Shown: piece by piece, positions 25,089 through 35,200 of the stretch
How the letters are laid out: every line of letters begins with the position of its first letter
How positions within the stretch are numbered: position 1 is the first letter of the stretch
DNA from: Beijerinckiaceae bacterium
GTDB taxonomy: Bacteria; Pseudomonadota; Alphaproteobacteria; Rhizobiales; Beijerinckiaceae
NCBI GenBank assembly: GCA_947453155.1
Contig: CANGFE010000007.1
Span: 1 to 60,474, forward strand
Reading direction: 5' to 3'
DNA: 60,474 nt
The notes under the pieces: generated by a model
Databases searched by the model: none
Seen by the model: the letters and a program-made list of their open reading frames with translations, nothing else
What the model was told of the DNA's origin: nothing
Translations under genes and position numbers: made by a program

Positions 25089-27996
25089 GCCGCTCTGGAA
25101 AATCGTTACGACTGCGCCGCGGCTGTCTGATGCCAAGTCTGCCCGTCGCAAATTGGATGAATTGTCTGCTGAGCCTGCACTCACCTTAATGCTGGAGGCC
25201 AAAAACTTTCGTGCGCTGATCGGGGGGATTGCTGACCATTCATCTTATCTGTGGCGTCTAGTCCAGTCCGATCCGCAGCGGCTGGCAAGGCTCTGCGAGG
25301 TTGCGCCTGATGTGGGGCTGACCCAAATCTTGAGCGCGGCGCAGGCTCGCATCAGTTCTGCAACTGATGAAGCGCAAGTGATGGCCGCTTTGCGTCATGC
25401 CAAGCAGGAGGCGGCACTCCTCATCGCGCTGGCCGATATTGGCGGCGTGTGGGATGTGATTGCGGTCACCAAGGCCCTGTCAGATTTTGCTGACTGCATG
25501 GTCTCTTGTGCCTTGTCCTATTTGCTGCGCGAGGCGGCTGAGGCTGGCAAACTGACGCTCGTCAATCCGGATCATCCGGAAGAGGGTTGCGGCGTCGTTG
25601 TTCTGGCGCTCGGCAAGCATGGCGCGCGTGAATTGAATTATTCGAGCGATATTGATCTCGTCGTCTTTTTTGATCCGGATTCGCCAGCGCTTAATCAAGA
25701 TGTCGAGGCTGGTCCACTTTTTGTGCGCATCACCAAAAGCCTGTCGCGGCTTTTGCAAGAGCGTACAGGAGATGGCTATGTCCTGCGGGTCGATTTGCGC
25801 TTGCGACCTGATCCTGGCTCCACGGCTGTGGCGATCTCTCTGCCCGCCGCTTTTTCCTATTATGAAAATCTTGGACAAAATTGGGAGCGCGCAGCGCTGA
25901 TCAAGGCGCGGCCTGTTGCAGGCGACAAGCCACTGGGGACAAGTTTTCTGGCTGATCTCGCACCTTTCATCTGGCGCAAGTATTTTGATTATGCGGCCAT
26001 TGCCGACATTCACGCGATGAAGCGCCAAATCCATGCCGTGCGCGGTCATGCGGAAGTGAAAGTGGAAGGACATGATGTGAAGCTCGGGCGCGGGGGGATC
26101 CGCGAAGTTGAGTTTTTTGTCCAGACGCAGCAGTTGATATTTGGAGGCCGACGCCTGCAATTGCGTGGCGCACGCACGCTCGACATGTTGCAGGAATTGT
26201 CTGTCGATGGCTGGGTGACGAAAGAAGCCGTTAAAGATTTAACCGAAGCCTATGCTTTTCTGCGCACTGTCGAGCATCGGTTGCAGATGATCGCGGATGA
26301 GCAAACGCAGCGCCTGCCTACTGACCCCGATCAGCTGGAGCGCTTCGCGCGCTTTTGTGGCTTTGCCAATCTTTCCAAATTTTCTGCCGCGCTGATCAAG
26401 CAAATGCGCAAGGTCGAGATGCATTATGCGCGTCTGTTTGAAAATGCGCAGGGGCTCGACACGCAATCTGGCTCGCTGGTCTTTACCGGTGTGACGGATG
26501 ATCCGGATACGCTCGAGACCCTGCGGGCGATGGGTTTTACCGATCCTGCTGCTGCGGCCGAAACCATTCGTGGCTGGCATTTTGGTCGTCGTTCTGCCGT
26601 GCAATCGCCGCGCGCGCGTGAAGTGCTGACAGAGCTCGTACCTGCTTTGCTTGAATCTTTTGCTGGCAGTGGGGACCCTGATTCTGCGCTAGCCGCATTT
26701 GATACAGCGCTTGGGCGCATGCCTGCGGCTGTTGAGCTTTTCTCTATTTTGAAAAGCCATGCGGCGGTGCGCGATCTCTTCGGGGATATTTTGGGGGGCG
26801 CACCGCGATTGGCGCAAGTTGTGGCGCAGCGCCCGCATGTGCTGGATGCCGCCATTGATCCGGCCTTGCTTGCCTCGTCGTCCGACGAGGGCAGCTATGA
26901 CACGCGTGCTAAAAATATCATGCGTCCACCCGAGCGCATGGAAGAGTTTTTAGACAATGCGCGCGACATGTTTTTGGAGGAGAGCTTCCTCATCGGCGTG
27001 CGCACTTTGTCGGGCATGATTGCGCCAGAAGCAGCCGGCCCCGCCTATACGGCACTGGCGGCGAGCCTCATCCGTGCCTCGCTGGCGCAAGTGGAAGCGG
27101 TCTTTGCTGCTGAATATGGGCGCGTGCCGGGCGGGCGTTGCCTTGTTGTGGGCATGGGAAAACTCGGCTCGCGGGAAATGACGGCGACGTCTGATCTTGA
27201 TTTAGTGCTCATCTATGATTTTGACGCCAACCATCCGGACTCGGATGGTGAAAAATCGCTGCATGCCTTGCAATATTATACGCGCCTGACGCAGCGCCTC
27301 GTCTCGGCACTCACTGTGGCGACACGGCGTGGGCGTCTCTATGAGGTTGATTTGCGCCTGCGCCCATCGGGTGGCAAAGGCCCGCTCGCCACGCAATGGA
27401 AAAGTTTTGTTGATTATCAGCTGACTGAGGCCGAAGTCTGGGAGCATATGTCGCTGACGCGTGCGCGGCCGATTGCGGGCGATGAAAGCTTGCGCGCGGA
27501 TTTTGAAAAAGGGGCTGCGGCTGTGATTGGCCATCAACGCGAGCCGGTGGCTCTGCGCAAAGCAGTGGCTGATATGCGTGCGCTGATTGCCCAAGAAAAG
27601 GGTGATAGCCAGATCTGGGATTTGAAACTGGTCCGCGGTGGCATGATGGATATTGAATTCATCGCGCAATATCTGGCTCTCAACCATGCGCATGAGAGGC
27701 CCAGCATGGTTCAGGTCGAGACGGCCGAGATTTTGCGCGTTGTCGTGCGCGACGGTTTGCTTGGTCCTGAACAAGGTGAGCGGCTGATTTCGGCGCACCG
27801 GCTCTATACGATTTTGATGCAAATGTTCCGTCTGTCGACAGAAGGCGCCTTTGATCCTGCACAAATGGCGACGGGTGTTTTGCGGCGGATCGCCGCTGCA
27901 GCGGATTTGCCTGATTTCCGTTTGCTTGAAAGCAATCTCGCGGAAACGCGCGCGCAGGTGCGCGGGATTTTTGAAAATATTCTTGGAAAAATTTGA
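25081..27996 (+). CDS. glnE: Bifunctional glutamine synthetase adenylyl-transferase/removase GlnE
   Basis: A 971-residue enzyme that adenylylates and deadenylylates glutamine synthetase under control of PII. Two nucleotidyltransferase domains are visible: the N-terminal removase with GKHGARELNYSSDIDLVVF (about 178-196) and the C-terminal transferase with GMGKLGSREMTATSDLDLV (about 691-710). Each is followed by a helical PII-uridylyltransferase-like region, with GGIREVEFFVQTQQL after the first and RGGMMDIEFIAQYLAL after the second. ATG 25081 overlaps the kinase stop. Its stop abuts the stop of the converging kinase gene with no base between. Confidence 0.96.
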   Translation: MVEPLWKIVTTAPRLSDAKSARRKLDELSAEPALTLMLEAKNFRALIGGIADHSSYLWRLVQSDPQRLARLCEVAPDVGLTQILSAAQARISSATDEAQVMAALRHAKQEAALLIALADIGGVWDVIAVTKALSDFADCMVSCALSYLLREAAEAGKLTLVNPDHPEEGCGVVVLALGKHGARELNYSSDIDLVVFFDPDSPALNQDVEAGPLFVRITKSLSRLLQERTGDGYVLRVDLRLRPDPGSTAVAISLPAAFSYYENLGQNWERAALIKARPVAGDKPLGTSFLADLAPFIWRKYFDYAAIADIHAMKRQIHAVRGHAEVKVEGHDVKLGRGGIREVEFFVQTQQLIFGGRRLQLRGARTLDMLQELSVDGWVTKEAVKDLTEAYAFLRTVEHRLQMIADEQTQRLPTDPDQLERFARFCGFANLSKFSAALIKQMRKVEMHYARLFENAQGLDTQSGSLVFTGVTDDPDTLETLRAMGFTDPAAAAETIRGWHFGRRSAVQSPRAREVLTELVPALLESFAGSGDPDSALAAFDTALGRMPAAVELFSILKSHAAVRDLFGDILGGAPRLAQVVAQRPHVLDAAIDPALLASSSDEGSYDTRAKNIMRPPERMEEFLDNARDMFLEESFLIGVRTLSGMIAPEAAGPAYTALAASLIRASLAQVEAVFAAEYGRVPGGRCLVVGMGKLGSREMTATSDLDLVLIYDFDANHPDSDGEKSLHALQYYTRLTQRLVSALTVATRRGRLYEVDLRLRPSGGKGPLATQWKSFVDYQLTEAEVWEHMSLTRARPIAGDESLRADFEKGAAAVIGHQREPVALRKAVADMRALIAQEKGDSQIWDLKLVRGGMMDIEFIAQYLALNHAHERPSMVQVETAEILRVVVRDGLLGPEQGERLISAHRLYTILMQMFRLSTEGAFDPAQMATGVLRRIAAAADLPDFRLLESNLAETRAQVRGIFENILGKI

Positions 27997-30285
27997 TCAG
28001 CTGGCGACGCGCAAATCGCTTTGTGCGGGGCGTGCCATATTGATTGGCAGGCGGATGCGCACAATCGTCCCGGCGCCGAGGCTTGAGCGAAGGGTCAATG
28101 CGCCGCCATGCAATTCGATGAGCGAGCGGGCAATGGCGAGGCCGAGGCCCGAGCCCTTATTGCCATTTTCTAAGGGCGAGTCGACTTGTGCGAAAGGACG
28201 GCCGAGTTTTGGCAGAATTTCTGGGGCAATGCCGACGCCCGTGTCTTCGACATAAAGCACCAATTCATCGTCATCGACGCGCGAGCGCAGCGAGATGCGG
28301 CCACCTTCGGGCGTGAATTTCACTGAATTACGCAGTAGCGAGACGAGCACTTTTTCAATCGCATTGTGGTCGGCGAAGACTTTTGTATTGGGCAGGCTTT
28401 CGGCTTCGAGCTTGATGTTTTTTTCTTCAGCCGCCAAGCGCAGCGCTTCGATGGCGCGCGAGACGGCGGAATCGATTTCGAACCGTTCCGGATGGAGCGT
28501 GACTTTGCCGGATTCCAGACGCGACATATCGAGCACATCTGAAATGACGCCGAGCAAATGTTGTCCGCTTTCGCGAATATGGCTCGAATAATCAACATAT
28601 TTGGCGCAGCCCAGCGCACCAAAAGTTTCATGTTCCATCATTTCGGCAAAGCCGATGATTGCGTTCAGCGGCGTGCGCAGCTCATGGCTCATATTGGCCA
28701 GGAATTCGCTCTTCGCACGGTTGGCGGTTTCGGCTTCAGCTTTTTGTTCGAGATATTTTTCAGCCAGATCGGCGAGTTGTTGGGCTTGCGTTTCGAGCGT
28801 CTGGCGAGATTTGCGCAGATCCGCAATGGTCGCCATCAGGCGGCGCTCGGAATCGAGCAGACGCTCTTCGTGAATCTTGAGCTTGCTAATGTCGGTGCCG
28901 ACCGAGACATAGCCGCCGTCTTTGGTGCGGCGCTCGTTGATCTGCAACCAGCGGCCATCAGTGAGGCGCGCTTCATAGGTGCGCGCACCCGAGACAGGAC
29001 GCGCGCCCAGCGGAATTTGTGCTTGAATATTGGGTGACGAGCCTGCTGCCATGAGATCGGCATAGGGTGTGCCGGAAATAGCAGCATCGGCTGGCAGATT
29101 GTGCAGGCTCTGGAATTTTGAGTTGCACATGACCAGACGATTGTCGGCATCCCAAAGCACGAAGGCCTCGGAGATGGTTTCAATCGCATCGCGCAGGCGC
29201 ATGTCGGCGGTGGCGGTGCGTTCAATCAAGGTCTTCTGATCTGAAATATCAACCGCAATTCCGACGAGATGCGGATTGGCTTGCGCACCCTGGCGCATGA
29301 TTTCCGCGCGGGCACGGATCCAGAGCCATTCGCCCTTGGCATTGCGCATGCGGAACGCATGATCGAGCGCATTGCTCTGCGAGGCAGCGAGCATTTCGGC
29401 CATGGCTTGAAGGTCGCCATCTTCGGGATGCATCAGCGCATTGACGTCGCCAAAAGACAGAAACTCCTCGGTCTGTTCGAGACCGAGGATGTCATACATG
29501 GAGCTCGACCAATAAATGCGACCGCGCGCAATGTCCCAGTCCCACAGGCCGCAGCGGCCACGCGCAAGGGCCGCATCAAAGCGTTGGCGCAGGCCCGCGC
29601 GTGCTTCCTCGGCTTCGGAGCGCTGCGTGAATTCGCGCAGATAGGCGCGGGCGCCGAGCGCAATAAGAGCGAGGAAGCCGATGATCAATAGCGCGCCGCG
29701 TAAAACATCCATGCGCCAGGCGGCGTAAACATCGCGCATCGGCTGGATGAGAGCCAGCTGGCCATAAGGTGCATCAAGTGTGCGCACGGCCGCGAGGGCT
29801 TCGCGTCCATCAGCCATCGTGATTTGCATGGCGCCCGCGGTGTCGGCGAAGAAAGTGAGCGGCTGTGTAGTGCCCATCACATCTTGCAGATTGGCGCCAG
29901 AGACGTCTCTCTTCGGCATGTGGCTGATGACCACGCCGCTTTCATTGGCGAGATAGATTTCGCGGCCATGCGCAAAGACGCGTGGCGTGAAAGTGGGGAG
30001 ACCGGTCTCGTTTTTGCGCGCCAACAGATTGATTTCAGCCTTGAGGCCTGTGGCCACCATGTCGATTTCATCGACGGCAGATTCATAAACCGCTTTGCGG
30101 CTCTCAATCGCATCATGGACGCCAAAGACCGAAAGGCAGATGGCAGCGAGAACGACGGTGAGTGGCAGGATCAATTGGCGTTGGAAGCGCGTTGCAGACA
30201 GGTCGCCGATGGGAGTTCTGCTTGTCGCAGTCTCCGTCTCAAATTCTGCGCGAGCAGAAAAAGTGGCTGCGTTTGCACGCGCCAT
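27997..30285 (-). CDS. Multi-PAS membrane histidine kinase (PleC/PdhS-type catalytic core)
   Basis: A 762-residue kinase. Spans near 35-55 and 205-225 bracket a Cache-like periplasmic sensor (FAHGREIYLANESGVVISHM). Two or three PAS domains follow (RGRIYWSSSMYDILGLEQ; DAIETISEAFVLWDADNRL; LTDGRWLQINERRTKDGG), then a coiled coil. The H-box ANMSHELRTPLNAIIGFAEMM, the N-box VLVSLLRNSVKFT and GSGLGLAIARSLIELHGGA complete the core. The H-box wording is that of the PleC/DivJ/PdhS group whose partner is DivK or PleD-like proteins, but no receiver is encoded nearby. It lies 188 bases downstream of pepN on the same strand. Confidence 0.88.
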   Translation of the reverse strand: MARANAATFSARAEFETETATSRTPIGDLSATRFQRQLILPLTVVLAAICLSVFGVHDAIESRKAVYESAVDEIDMVATGLKAEINLLARKNETGLPTFTPRVFAHGREIYLANESGVVISHMPKRDVSGANLQDVMGTTQPLTFFADTAGAMQITMADGREALAAVRTLDAPYGQLALIQPMRDVYAAWRMDVLRGALLIIGFLALIALGARAYLREFTQRSEAEEARAGLRQRFDAALARGRCGLWDWDIARGRIYWSSSMYDILGLEQTEEFLSFGDVNALMHPEDGDLQAMAEMLAASQSNALDHAFRMRNAKGEWLWIRARAEIMRQGAQANPHLVGIAVDISDQKTLIERTATADMRLRDAIETISEAFVLWDADNRLVMCNSKFQSLHNLPADAAISGTPYADLMAAGSSPNIQAQIPLGARPVSGARTYEARLTDGRWLQINERRTKDGGYVSVGTDISKLKIHEERLLDSERRLMATIADLRKSRQTLETQAQQLADLAEKYLEQKAEAETANRAKSEFLANMSHELRTPLNAIIGFAEMMEHETFGALGCAKYVDYSSHIRESGQHLLGVISDVLDMSRLESGKVTLHPERFEIDSAVSRAIEALRLAAEEKNIKLEAESLPNTKVFADHNAIEKVLVSLLRNSVKFTPEGGRISLRSRVDDDELVLYVEDTGVGIAPEILPKLGRPFAQVDSPLENGNKGSGLGLAIARSLIELHGGALTLRSSLGAGTIVRIRLPINMARPAQSDLRVAS

Positions 30286-30388
30286 GCGTTGGCCCCCTCA
30301 AAGTCCGCTTCGGGGGAGCCAATGTGCCGCATCGCCACGCCCCGAATCACTTCCCATCTGAATCGCTGCGAATCACTTTGTCCACACC

Positions 30389-30403
30389 TTAATGAAAGGT
30401 TTA
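30389..30403 (-). promoter_or_regulatory. CtrA-like box upstream of the PAS histidine kinase
   Basis: TTAA-TGAAAGG-TTTA differs at one position from the CtrA full site TTAA-N7-TTAA and lies about 104 bases before the kinase start. It would put the kinase under cell-cycle control. A single near-match of this AT-rich motif can arise by chance. Confidence 0.3.
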
Positions 30404-30473
30404 TGGTTTTTTTTACGTGTTCAGCTTGCGCGGGGCGTGATTTGCAGAATCCGGCTGGGACTCAGGCGACTCT

Positions 30474-33140
30474 TCAGACTCCTAAAGAGCGCTGGGCGAT
30501 GTCGCGGACGTCGGCCGACAGGTCTTGCACGGCGGCCACCCGTTGTAGAGCGGCTTCGGCTAGCGCCTTGCGGCCGCTTTCCAGCGAGCGCCAGCTGCGG
30601 AAGGCGGCGAGCAGGCGGGCCGCCACTTGTGGGTTCTTCGGGTCTACCGCGATGACGGTCTCGACCAGCAAATCATAGCCAGAGCCATCGGCGGCGTTGA
30701 AGCGGGTGAGATTGCCTGTCGCAAAGGCACCAATCAGCGAGCGCAGGCGATTGGGATTGGTGAGCGAGAAGGCGTGGTGGTTCATGAGCCGCTTGATGCG
30801 CGCCAATGTCGCCTCTTCAGGGATCATCGCTTGCAAGGCGAACCATTTGTCTGTGACCAGTGGATCGCTCGCATGGGCGCGGAAGAAGGAATCGAGCGCC
30901 GCTTCGCGTGCCTCACCGGGGATGAGGGCGAGCACATTCAATGCGCCGATCTGGTCGGTCATATTATTGGCAGCGCGGAATTGTGCGCTGGCCAATTGTG
31001 AACCCTTGTTGGGTGCGCCTGCCGCGAGAAGATCAAGCGTGGCATTGCGCAAAGCGCGACGGCCGGCGCTGGCAGCATCGGGCGAATAAGCATTTGTCGT
31101 CGAGAGCGCATGATAGACGCGCTCCAGATCGTCAGCCAAAGCGCGGCCAATCTGCGCGCGCAAGATTTTGCGCGCGTAATGAACGGCATCAGGATCGACA
31201 TCTTGCCCGATCTCGCGCGCGAGGTCGCTTTCGCTGGGCAAGATCATGGCTTGTGCTGTGAACGCCGGATCTGTCTCATAAGAGGCGAGAACAGCGGCCA
31301 GCGCCTTGCTGATCTTGTTGGCATCATCAGGCGTGCCGCCGTGGCGTACGGCATCAACGGCGCGGATCATCCAGCGTGTTGCACACGTTTGCGCCGCCTG
31401 CCAGCGGTTGAACATGTCGCGGTCATGGGCGAGCAGGGTCAGCAGATCATCATCCGACAGCGGACTGTCGAGATTGACGGGCGCAGAGAAGCCGCGCAGC
31501 AGGCTTGGCACCGGACGGCGTGCAACCTTCTCAAAAATAATGCGGCGCGTGTTTTGTGTGATTTCAAACACGCCGCGCTGTGTTTCATCGGCGCGTGCGC
31601 CGCCTTCTGTGCCCTCTGGCGTTGTGGTGAGGGCGATGTCTGCGCCGCTTTCATCGATCAAGCCGAGTGCCACGGGAATGACGAGCGGGAATTTCTCGCT
31701 CTGTCCATTGGTGGGGGCAGTTGATTGCTCAAAATCAAGCGTCAGGCGCTGCGCCGCTGCGTCATATTGCGAGGTGACTTTCAGGCGCGGCGTTCCGGCT
31801 TGCGTGTACCAGCGTTTGAACTGGGTGAGATCGCGTTTTGAAGTCTCTTCAAAACAGGCGAGGAAATCTTCGACGACAGCGGCCGTGCCATCGCAGCGAT
31901 GGAAGTAAAGATCCATGCCTTTGCGGAAGGCTGTCTCGCCGATGAGGAGTTTCAGCATGCGGATGATTTCAGCGCCTTTCTCATAGACGGTCGGCGTGTA
32001 GAAATTATTGATTTCGAGATAGGTCTCTGGCCGCACATTATGCGCGAGCGGGCCAGCATCTTCGGGAAATTGCGCGGCACGCAACGTGCGCACATCCATA
32101 ATGCGTTTGACCGGGCGCGAGCGCTCGTCGGATGAAAATTCCTGATCGCGGAAAACGGTCAGGCCTTCTTTCAGGCAGAGCTGGAACCAGTCGCGGCACG
32201 TGATGCGATTGCCGGTCCAATTGTGGAAATATTCATGCGCGATCACGCCTTCAATATGGGCGTAATCTGTATCCGTCGCGGTCTGGGGCAGGGCGAGGAC
32301 ATATTTGTCATTAAAGATATTGAGGCCCTTGTTCTCCATCGCGCCCATGTTGAAGTCGGACACGGCGACAATGTTGAATACGTCGAGATCATATTCGCGC
32401 CCAAAAGCCTGTTCATCCCAACGCATTGAGCGCTTCAGCGCATCCATCGCATAGTCGGCGCGGATTTCTTTGCCGTGTTCGACATAAATGCCGAGTGTGA
32501 CTTTGCGGCCGGACTGTGTGGTGAAGCTATCTTCAACCAAGGCGAGATTGCCGCCGACCAGCGCGAAGAGATAGGCGGGCTTGGGCCAGGGATCATGCCA
32601 GATCGCATAGTGGCGGTTGGTGCCATGCACCGCACCTGTTTCTGTGCAATTGCCATTACCGAGCAGAATGGGCGCATCCTCGCGGTCCGCTTCGATGCGG
32701 GTTGTGTAGACTGAGAGCACATCTGGGCGGTCGAGGAAGTAAGTGATGCGGCGGAACCCTTCCGCCTCGCATTGCGTGCAATAGGCCGAGCCCGAGCGAT
32801 AGAGGCCCATGAGTTTCGTATTGCTCGCCGGATCAAGCTGCGTGACTGTCACAAGCGTGAAAGCATCTGGCACGCGCTGGATCTGCAAGCGTTGTGGCGT
32901 GGCGATCTCGCTGACCGTGAGGGCTTGCTCATTCAGCGCGACCGAGACGACATTTAATTCATCGCCGTCGAGGACGAGTGGTGCATCGGCGCGGCCTTGC
33001 GGATTGCGGCGTATCGCCAGCGTGGCGGTGACGCGTGTCTGCGCGCCAGCGAGCTGCACATCGAGATGCACCGTGTCGATCAAAAAGTCCGGCGCGCGGT
33101 AATCGGCAAGGCGAACGGGCTGGGCAATATCGGTGCGCAT
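30474..33140 (-). CDS. pepN: Aminopeptidase N (M1 family)
   Basis: An 888-residue cytoplasmic zinc aminopeptidase. The substrate-recognition motif GAMENKGLNIFND is at about 265 and the zinc site HEYFHNWTGNRITC with the third ligand Glu in LKEGLTVFRDQEFSSD at about 301-330. The C-terminal half is the helical domain of the E. coli-type PepN, and full length (about 870-890) agrees. It releases N-terminal residues from peptides during protein turnover. It is in the same orientation as, and upstream of, the PAS kinase gene. Confidence 0.96.
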   Translation of the reverse strand: MRTDIAQPVRLADYRAPDFLIDTVHLDVQLAGAQTRVTATLAIRRNPQGRADAPLVLDGDELNVVSVALNEQALTVSEIATPQRLQIQRVPDAFTLVTVTQLDPASNTKLMGLYRSGSAYCTQCEAEGFRRITYFLDRPDVLSVYTTRIEADREDAPILLGNGNCTETGAVHGTNRHYAIWHDPWPKPAYLFALVGGNLALVEDSFTTQSGRKVTLGIYVEHGKEIRADYAMDALKRSMRWDEQAFGREYDLDVFNIVAVSDFNMGAMENKGLNIFNDKYVLALPQTATDTDYAHIEGVIAHEYFHNWTGNRITCRDWFQLCLKEGLTVFRDQEFSSDERSRPVKRIMDVRTLRAAQFPEDAGPLAHNVRPETYLEINNFYTPTVYEKGAEIIRMLKLLIGETAFRKGMDLYFHRCDGTAAVVEDFLACFEETSKRDLTQFKRWYTQAGTPRLKVTSQYDAAAQRLTLDFEQSTAPTNGQSEKFPLVIPVALGLIDESGADIALTTTPEGTEGGARADETQRGVFEITQNTRRIIFEKVARRPVPSLLRGFSAPVNLDSPLSDDDLLTLLAHDRDMFNRWQAAQTCATRWMIRAVDAVRHGGTPDDANKISKALAAVLASYETDPAFTAQAMILPSESDLAREIGQDVDPDAVHYARKILRAQIGRALADDLERVYHALSTTNAYSPDAASAGRRALRNATLDLLAAGAPNKGSQLASAQFRAANNMTDQIGALNVLALIPGEAREAALDSFFRAHASDPLVTDKWFALQAMIPEEATLARIKRLMNHHAFSLTNPNRLRSLIGAFATGNLTRFNAADGSGYDLLVETVIAVDPKNPQVAARLLAAFRSWRSLESGRKALAEAALQRVAAVQDLSADVRDIAQRSLGV

Positions 33141-33218
33141 AGGGCTTTTGTTCCGGGGGCTGAAATGGCCGCGGAGAATAGCCTTCAGCGGGCCGCAGGT
33201 CAGCCTTTTTTACGAAAA

Positions 33219-34619
33219 TCAGGTGGGCAGGGGGTCTGCATGGCCCACCACGCGCACAATACCCGTCACATGGGCTCGCAAATGGCGGTCTAGGCGGTCT
33301 ACAGCCTCGTGGACGGCATGGACGGTGAGTGCGGCATTCACGCGGCAATGATAATTGACGACCGTGCCTGAGGCTGTGCGGCGCGCCCGCACGAAATGCA
33401 CATCTTCGAGAATACCGTCTTTGGCCGCGCCCGCTACCAGAACGCGTTTGATCTCGGCCGTGGCTTCGAAAGCGAGATCTTCGCCTGCGAGTTCGTCCGA
33501 TTCCAGCGGTTCAATGTGGGTTTCGATTTCCACCTCGGCACCGATTTCATCCAAAATAGCGGTCTCGAATTCGCTGGCAATATCATGCGCGGCGCCGTGG
33601 GACATTTGCGCATCGAGTTCAAGATCAAGGCTGATGGCAATTTTGTCGCCAATGCGCTGGATGGTGATGTGGTGCACGGCGAGGCGGCGGCGCGCAGCAA
33701 TCAGAAGCACGCGCTCCAACAAGCTTTCATCATCCAAAGCGCGCGGATTGGCGGCGATGGTGAGTTCCACCTCGGGCATATCTTGCTCAACGGCTTTCAA
33801 AATCGCGACTTTCACTTGCGCGACTTTTTCGAGGGGCATTGTGCGGGGCACAGCCACTGCGATCTCGCCAATGACCTGCGGGCCTGCGGGGCGCAGACGC
33901 AGCACTTCAATGTCTACAACACCGGGAATGGCTTCAACGGTCTGGCGCAGGCGCTCGGAGAGGCCAGCAGGGGCTGCATCAACGAGCGTATCGATGGTGC
34001 GCCGTCCCAATTTCCAACCCGCAATGGCGATGAAGAGCGACACGCCTATGGCAGCCAGCGTGTCACCTTGCTTGAAACCATATTCGGTGGCGACAAGACC
34101 GATGAGCACCAAGGTCGAGGCGACAAGGTCGGAGGAGAAATGCAAAGCATCCGCGGCCAAAGCATCGCTCTTGGTGCGCTTCGCAATGGCACTGAGTGAG
34201 CGCCAGCGAACGAAATCGACAACAATCGAAATGATCAGCACGCCGAAGGTGAGCCAAGTTGCATCCACTTGGCCGGGGTCTTTGGTGGCGAGGCGATGGA
34301 TGGCCTCATAGAGCACGCCCACAGCGAGCACCATGAGCAGGCCCGTTTCGGCGAGGGCGGCAACCGCTTCAATCTTGCCGTGACCATAATGGTGTTCATC
34401 ATCGGCTGGTTTGTCGGCGGCGCGCACAGCGAAATAAGTGAGAATGGTCGCGCCAGTGTCGAGGAGGCCGTGGCCGGCTTCTGAAATCAAAGCGAGCGAA
34501 CCCGACAAAATCCCTGCCACAAGTTTTCCCAGCGTCAGCAGGGCGCTCGCAAAAATGGAGGCGAGTGCGGCGGCGCGCTTCAGGGCCATATCTTCAGCTT
34601 TGCTGTGAGCAACGCTCAT
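33219..34619 (-). CDS. Cation diffusion facilitator transporter with extended C-terminus
   Basis: A 466-residue transporter, longer than the usual 300. The membrane part (about 15-215) has six spans; the metal sites read HGLLD in span 2 (SEAGHGLLDTGA) and HFSSD in span 5 (ADALHFSSDLVAS), the HxxxD pair common in zinc exporters, and a His-rich loop DDEHHYGHGKIEAV. The cytoplasmic part seems to hold three consecutive dimerisation-like units, beginning near SERLRQTVEAIPGVVD, near RRRLAVHHITIQRIGDKIA and near EIKRVLVAGAAKDGILED. I chose ATG 34619 (GAGACGA upstream) over a longer frame. Metal specificity is inferred, most likely zinc. Confidence 0.88.
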   Translation of the reverse strand: MSVAHSKAEDMALKRAAALASIFASALLTLGKLVAGILSGSLALISEAGHGLLDTGATILTYFAVRAADKPADDEHHYGHGKIEAVAALAETGLLMVLAVGVLYEAIHRLATKDPGQVDATWLTFGVLIISIVVDFVRWRSLSAIAKRTKSDALAADALHFSSDLVASTLVLIGLVATEYGFKQGDTLAAIGVSLFIAIAGWKLGRRTIDTLVDAAPAGLSERLRQTVEAIPGVVDIEVLRLRPAGPQVIGEIAVAVPRTMPLEKVAQVKVAILKAVEQDMPEVELTIAANPRALDDESLLERVLLIAARRRLAVHHITIQRIGDKIAISLDLELDAQMSHGAAHDIASEFETAILDEIGAEVEIETHIEPLESDELAGEDLAFEATAEIKRVLVAGAAKDGILEDVHFVRARRTASGTVVNYHCRVNAALTVHAVHEAVDRLDRHLRAHVTGIVRVVGHADPLPT

Positions 34620-34756
34620 GGGTCGTCTCGATTCGGGGTGCTGGTTGATCGTCTGTGTCCTAGCGGATTGGGGGCCTTTTGACCAGAAAGTTGCTGGAAC
34701 CCGCACGTGAAGGGCCTATATGTCAGGCCAGTGGCACAAGCTGGAGCTTTCTCCCG

Positions 34757-35200
34757 ATGATGGAATATCTGCACACAATGGTCCGCGTGACCGACCTCGA
34801 CGCCTCGCTGGATTTTTATTGCAAGAAATTCGGCATGATCGAAATCCGCCGCGTCGACAATGAGAAAGGCCGCTTCACGCTGGTGTTTCTGGCCGCGCCC
34901 GGTGATGAGGCGCGTGCGCGCGAGAATAAAGCGCCGCTGGTAGAGCTGACTTATAATTGGGATCCAGAGATTTATACGGGCGGACGCAATTTTGGCCATC
35001 TCGCTTATCGCGTCGACAATATTTACGAGACATGCCAGCGTTTGATAGATGCAGGTGTGACGATCAATCGCCCGCCGCGCGATGGCTATATGGCTTTCAT
35101 TCGCTCGCCCGACAATATTTCGATTGAACTGCTACAGCGTGGCGAGCCGCTCGCGCCCGCAGAGCCTTGGGCGTCCATGGCGAATACGGGCGTCTGGTAG
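34757..35200 (+). CDS. gloA: Lactoylglutathione lyase (glyoxalase I)
   Basis: A 147-residue VOC enzyme converting the methylglyoxal-glutathione hemithioacetal to lactoylglutathione in the cytoplasm. Two beta-alpha-beta-beta-beta modules carry the expected metal ligands: His in [12 protein letters not shown], Glu in LVELTYNWD, His in [10 protein letters not shown] and Glu in [13 protein letters not shown] stands 10 bases before ATG 34757; ATG 34760 is an alternative. Divergent from the efflux gene. Length and all four ligands agree with bacterial GloA. Confidence 0.93.
   Translation: MMEYLHTMVRVTDLDASLDFYCKKFGMIEIRRVDNEKGRFTLVFLAAPGDEARARENKAPLVELTYNWDPEIYTGGRNFGHLAYRVDNIYETCQRLIDAGVTINRPPRDGYMAFIRSPDNISIELLQRGEPLAPAEPWASMANTGVW

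Noticed and set aside
33355..34311. Plus-strand frame of 318 codons opposite the cation efflux gene.
   Set aside because: Ser/Arg/Thr-rich low-complexity translation without domain or ribosome site; the minus-strand frame has clear CDF motifs.
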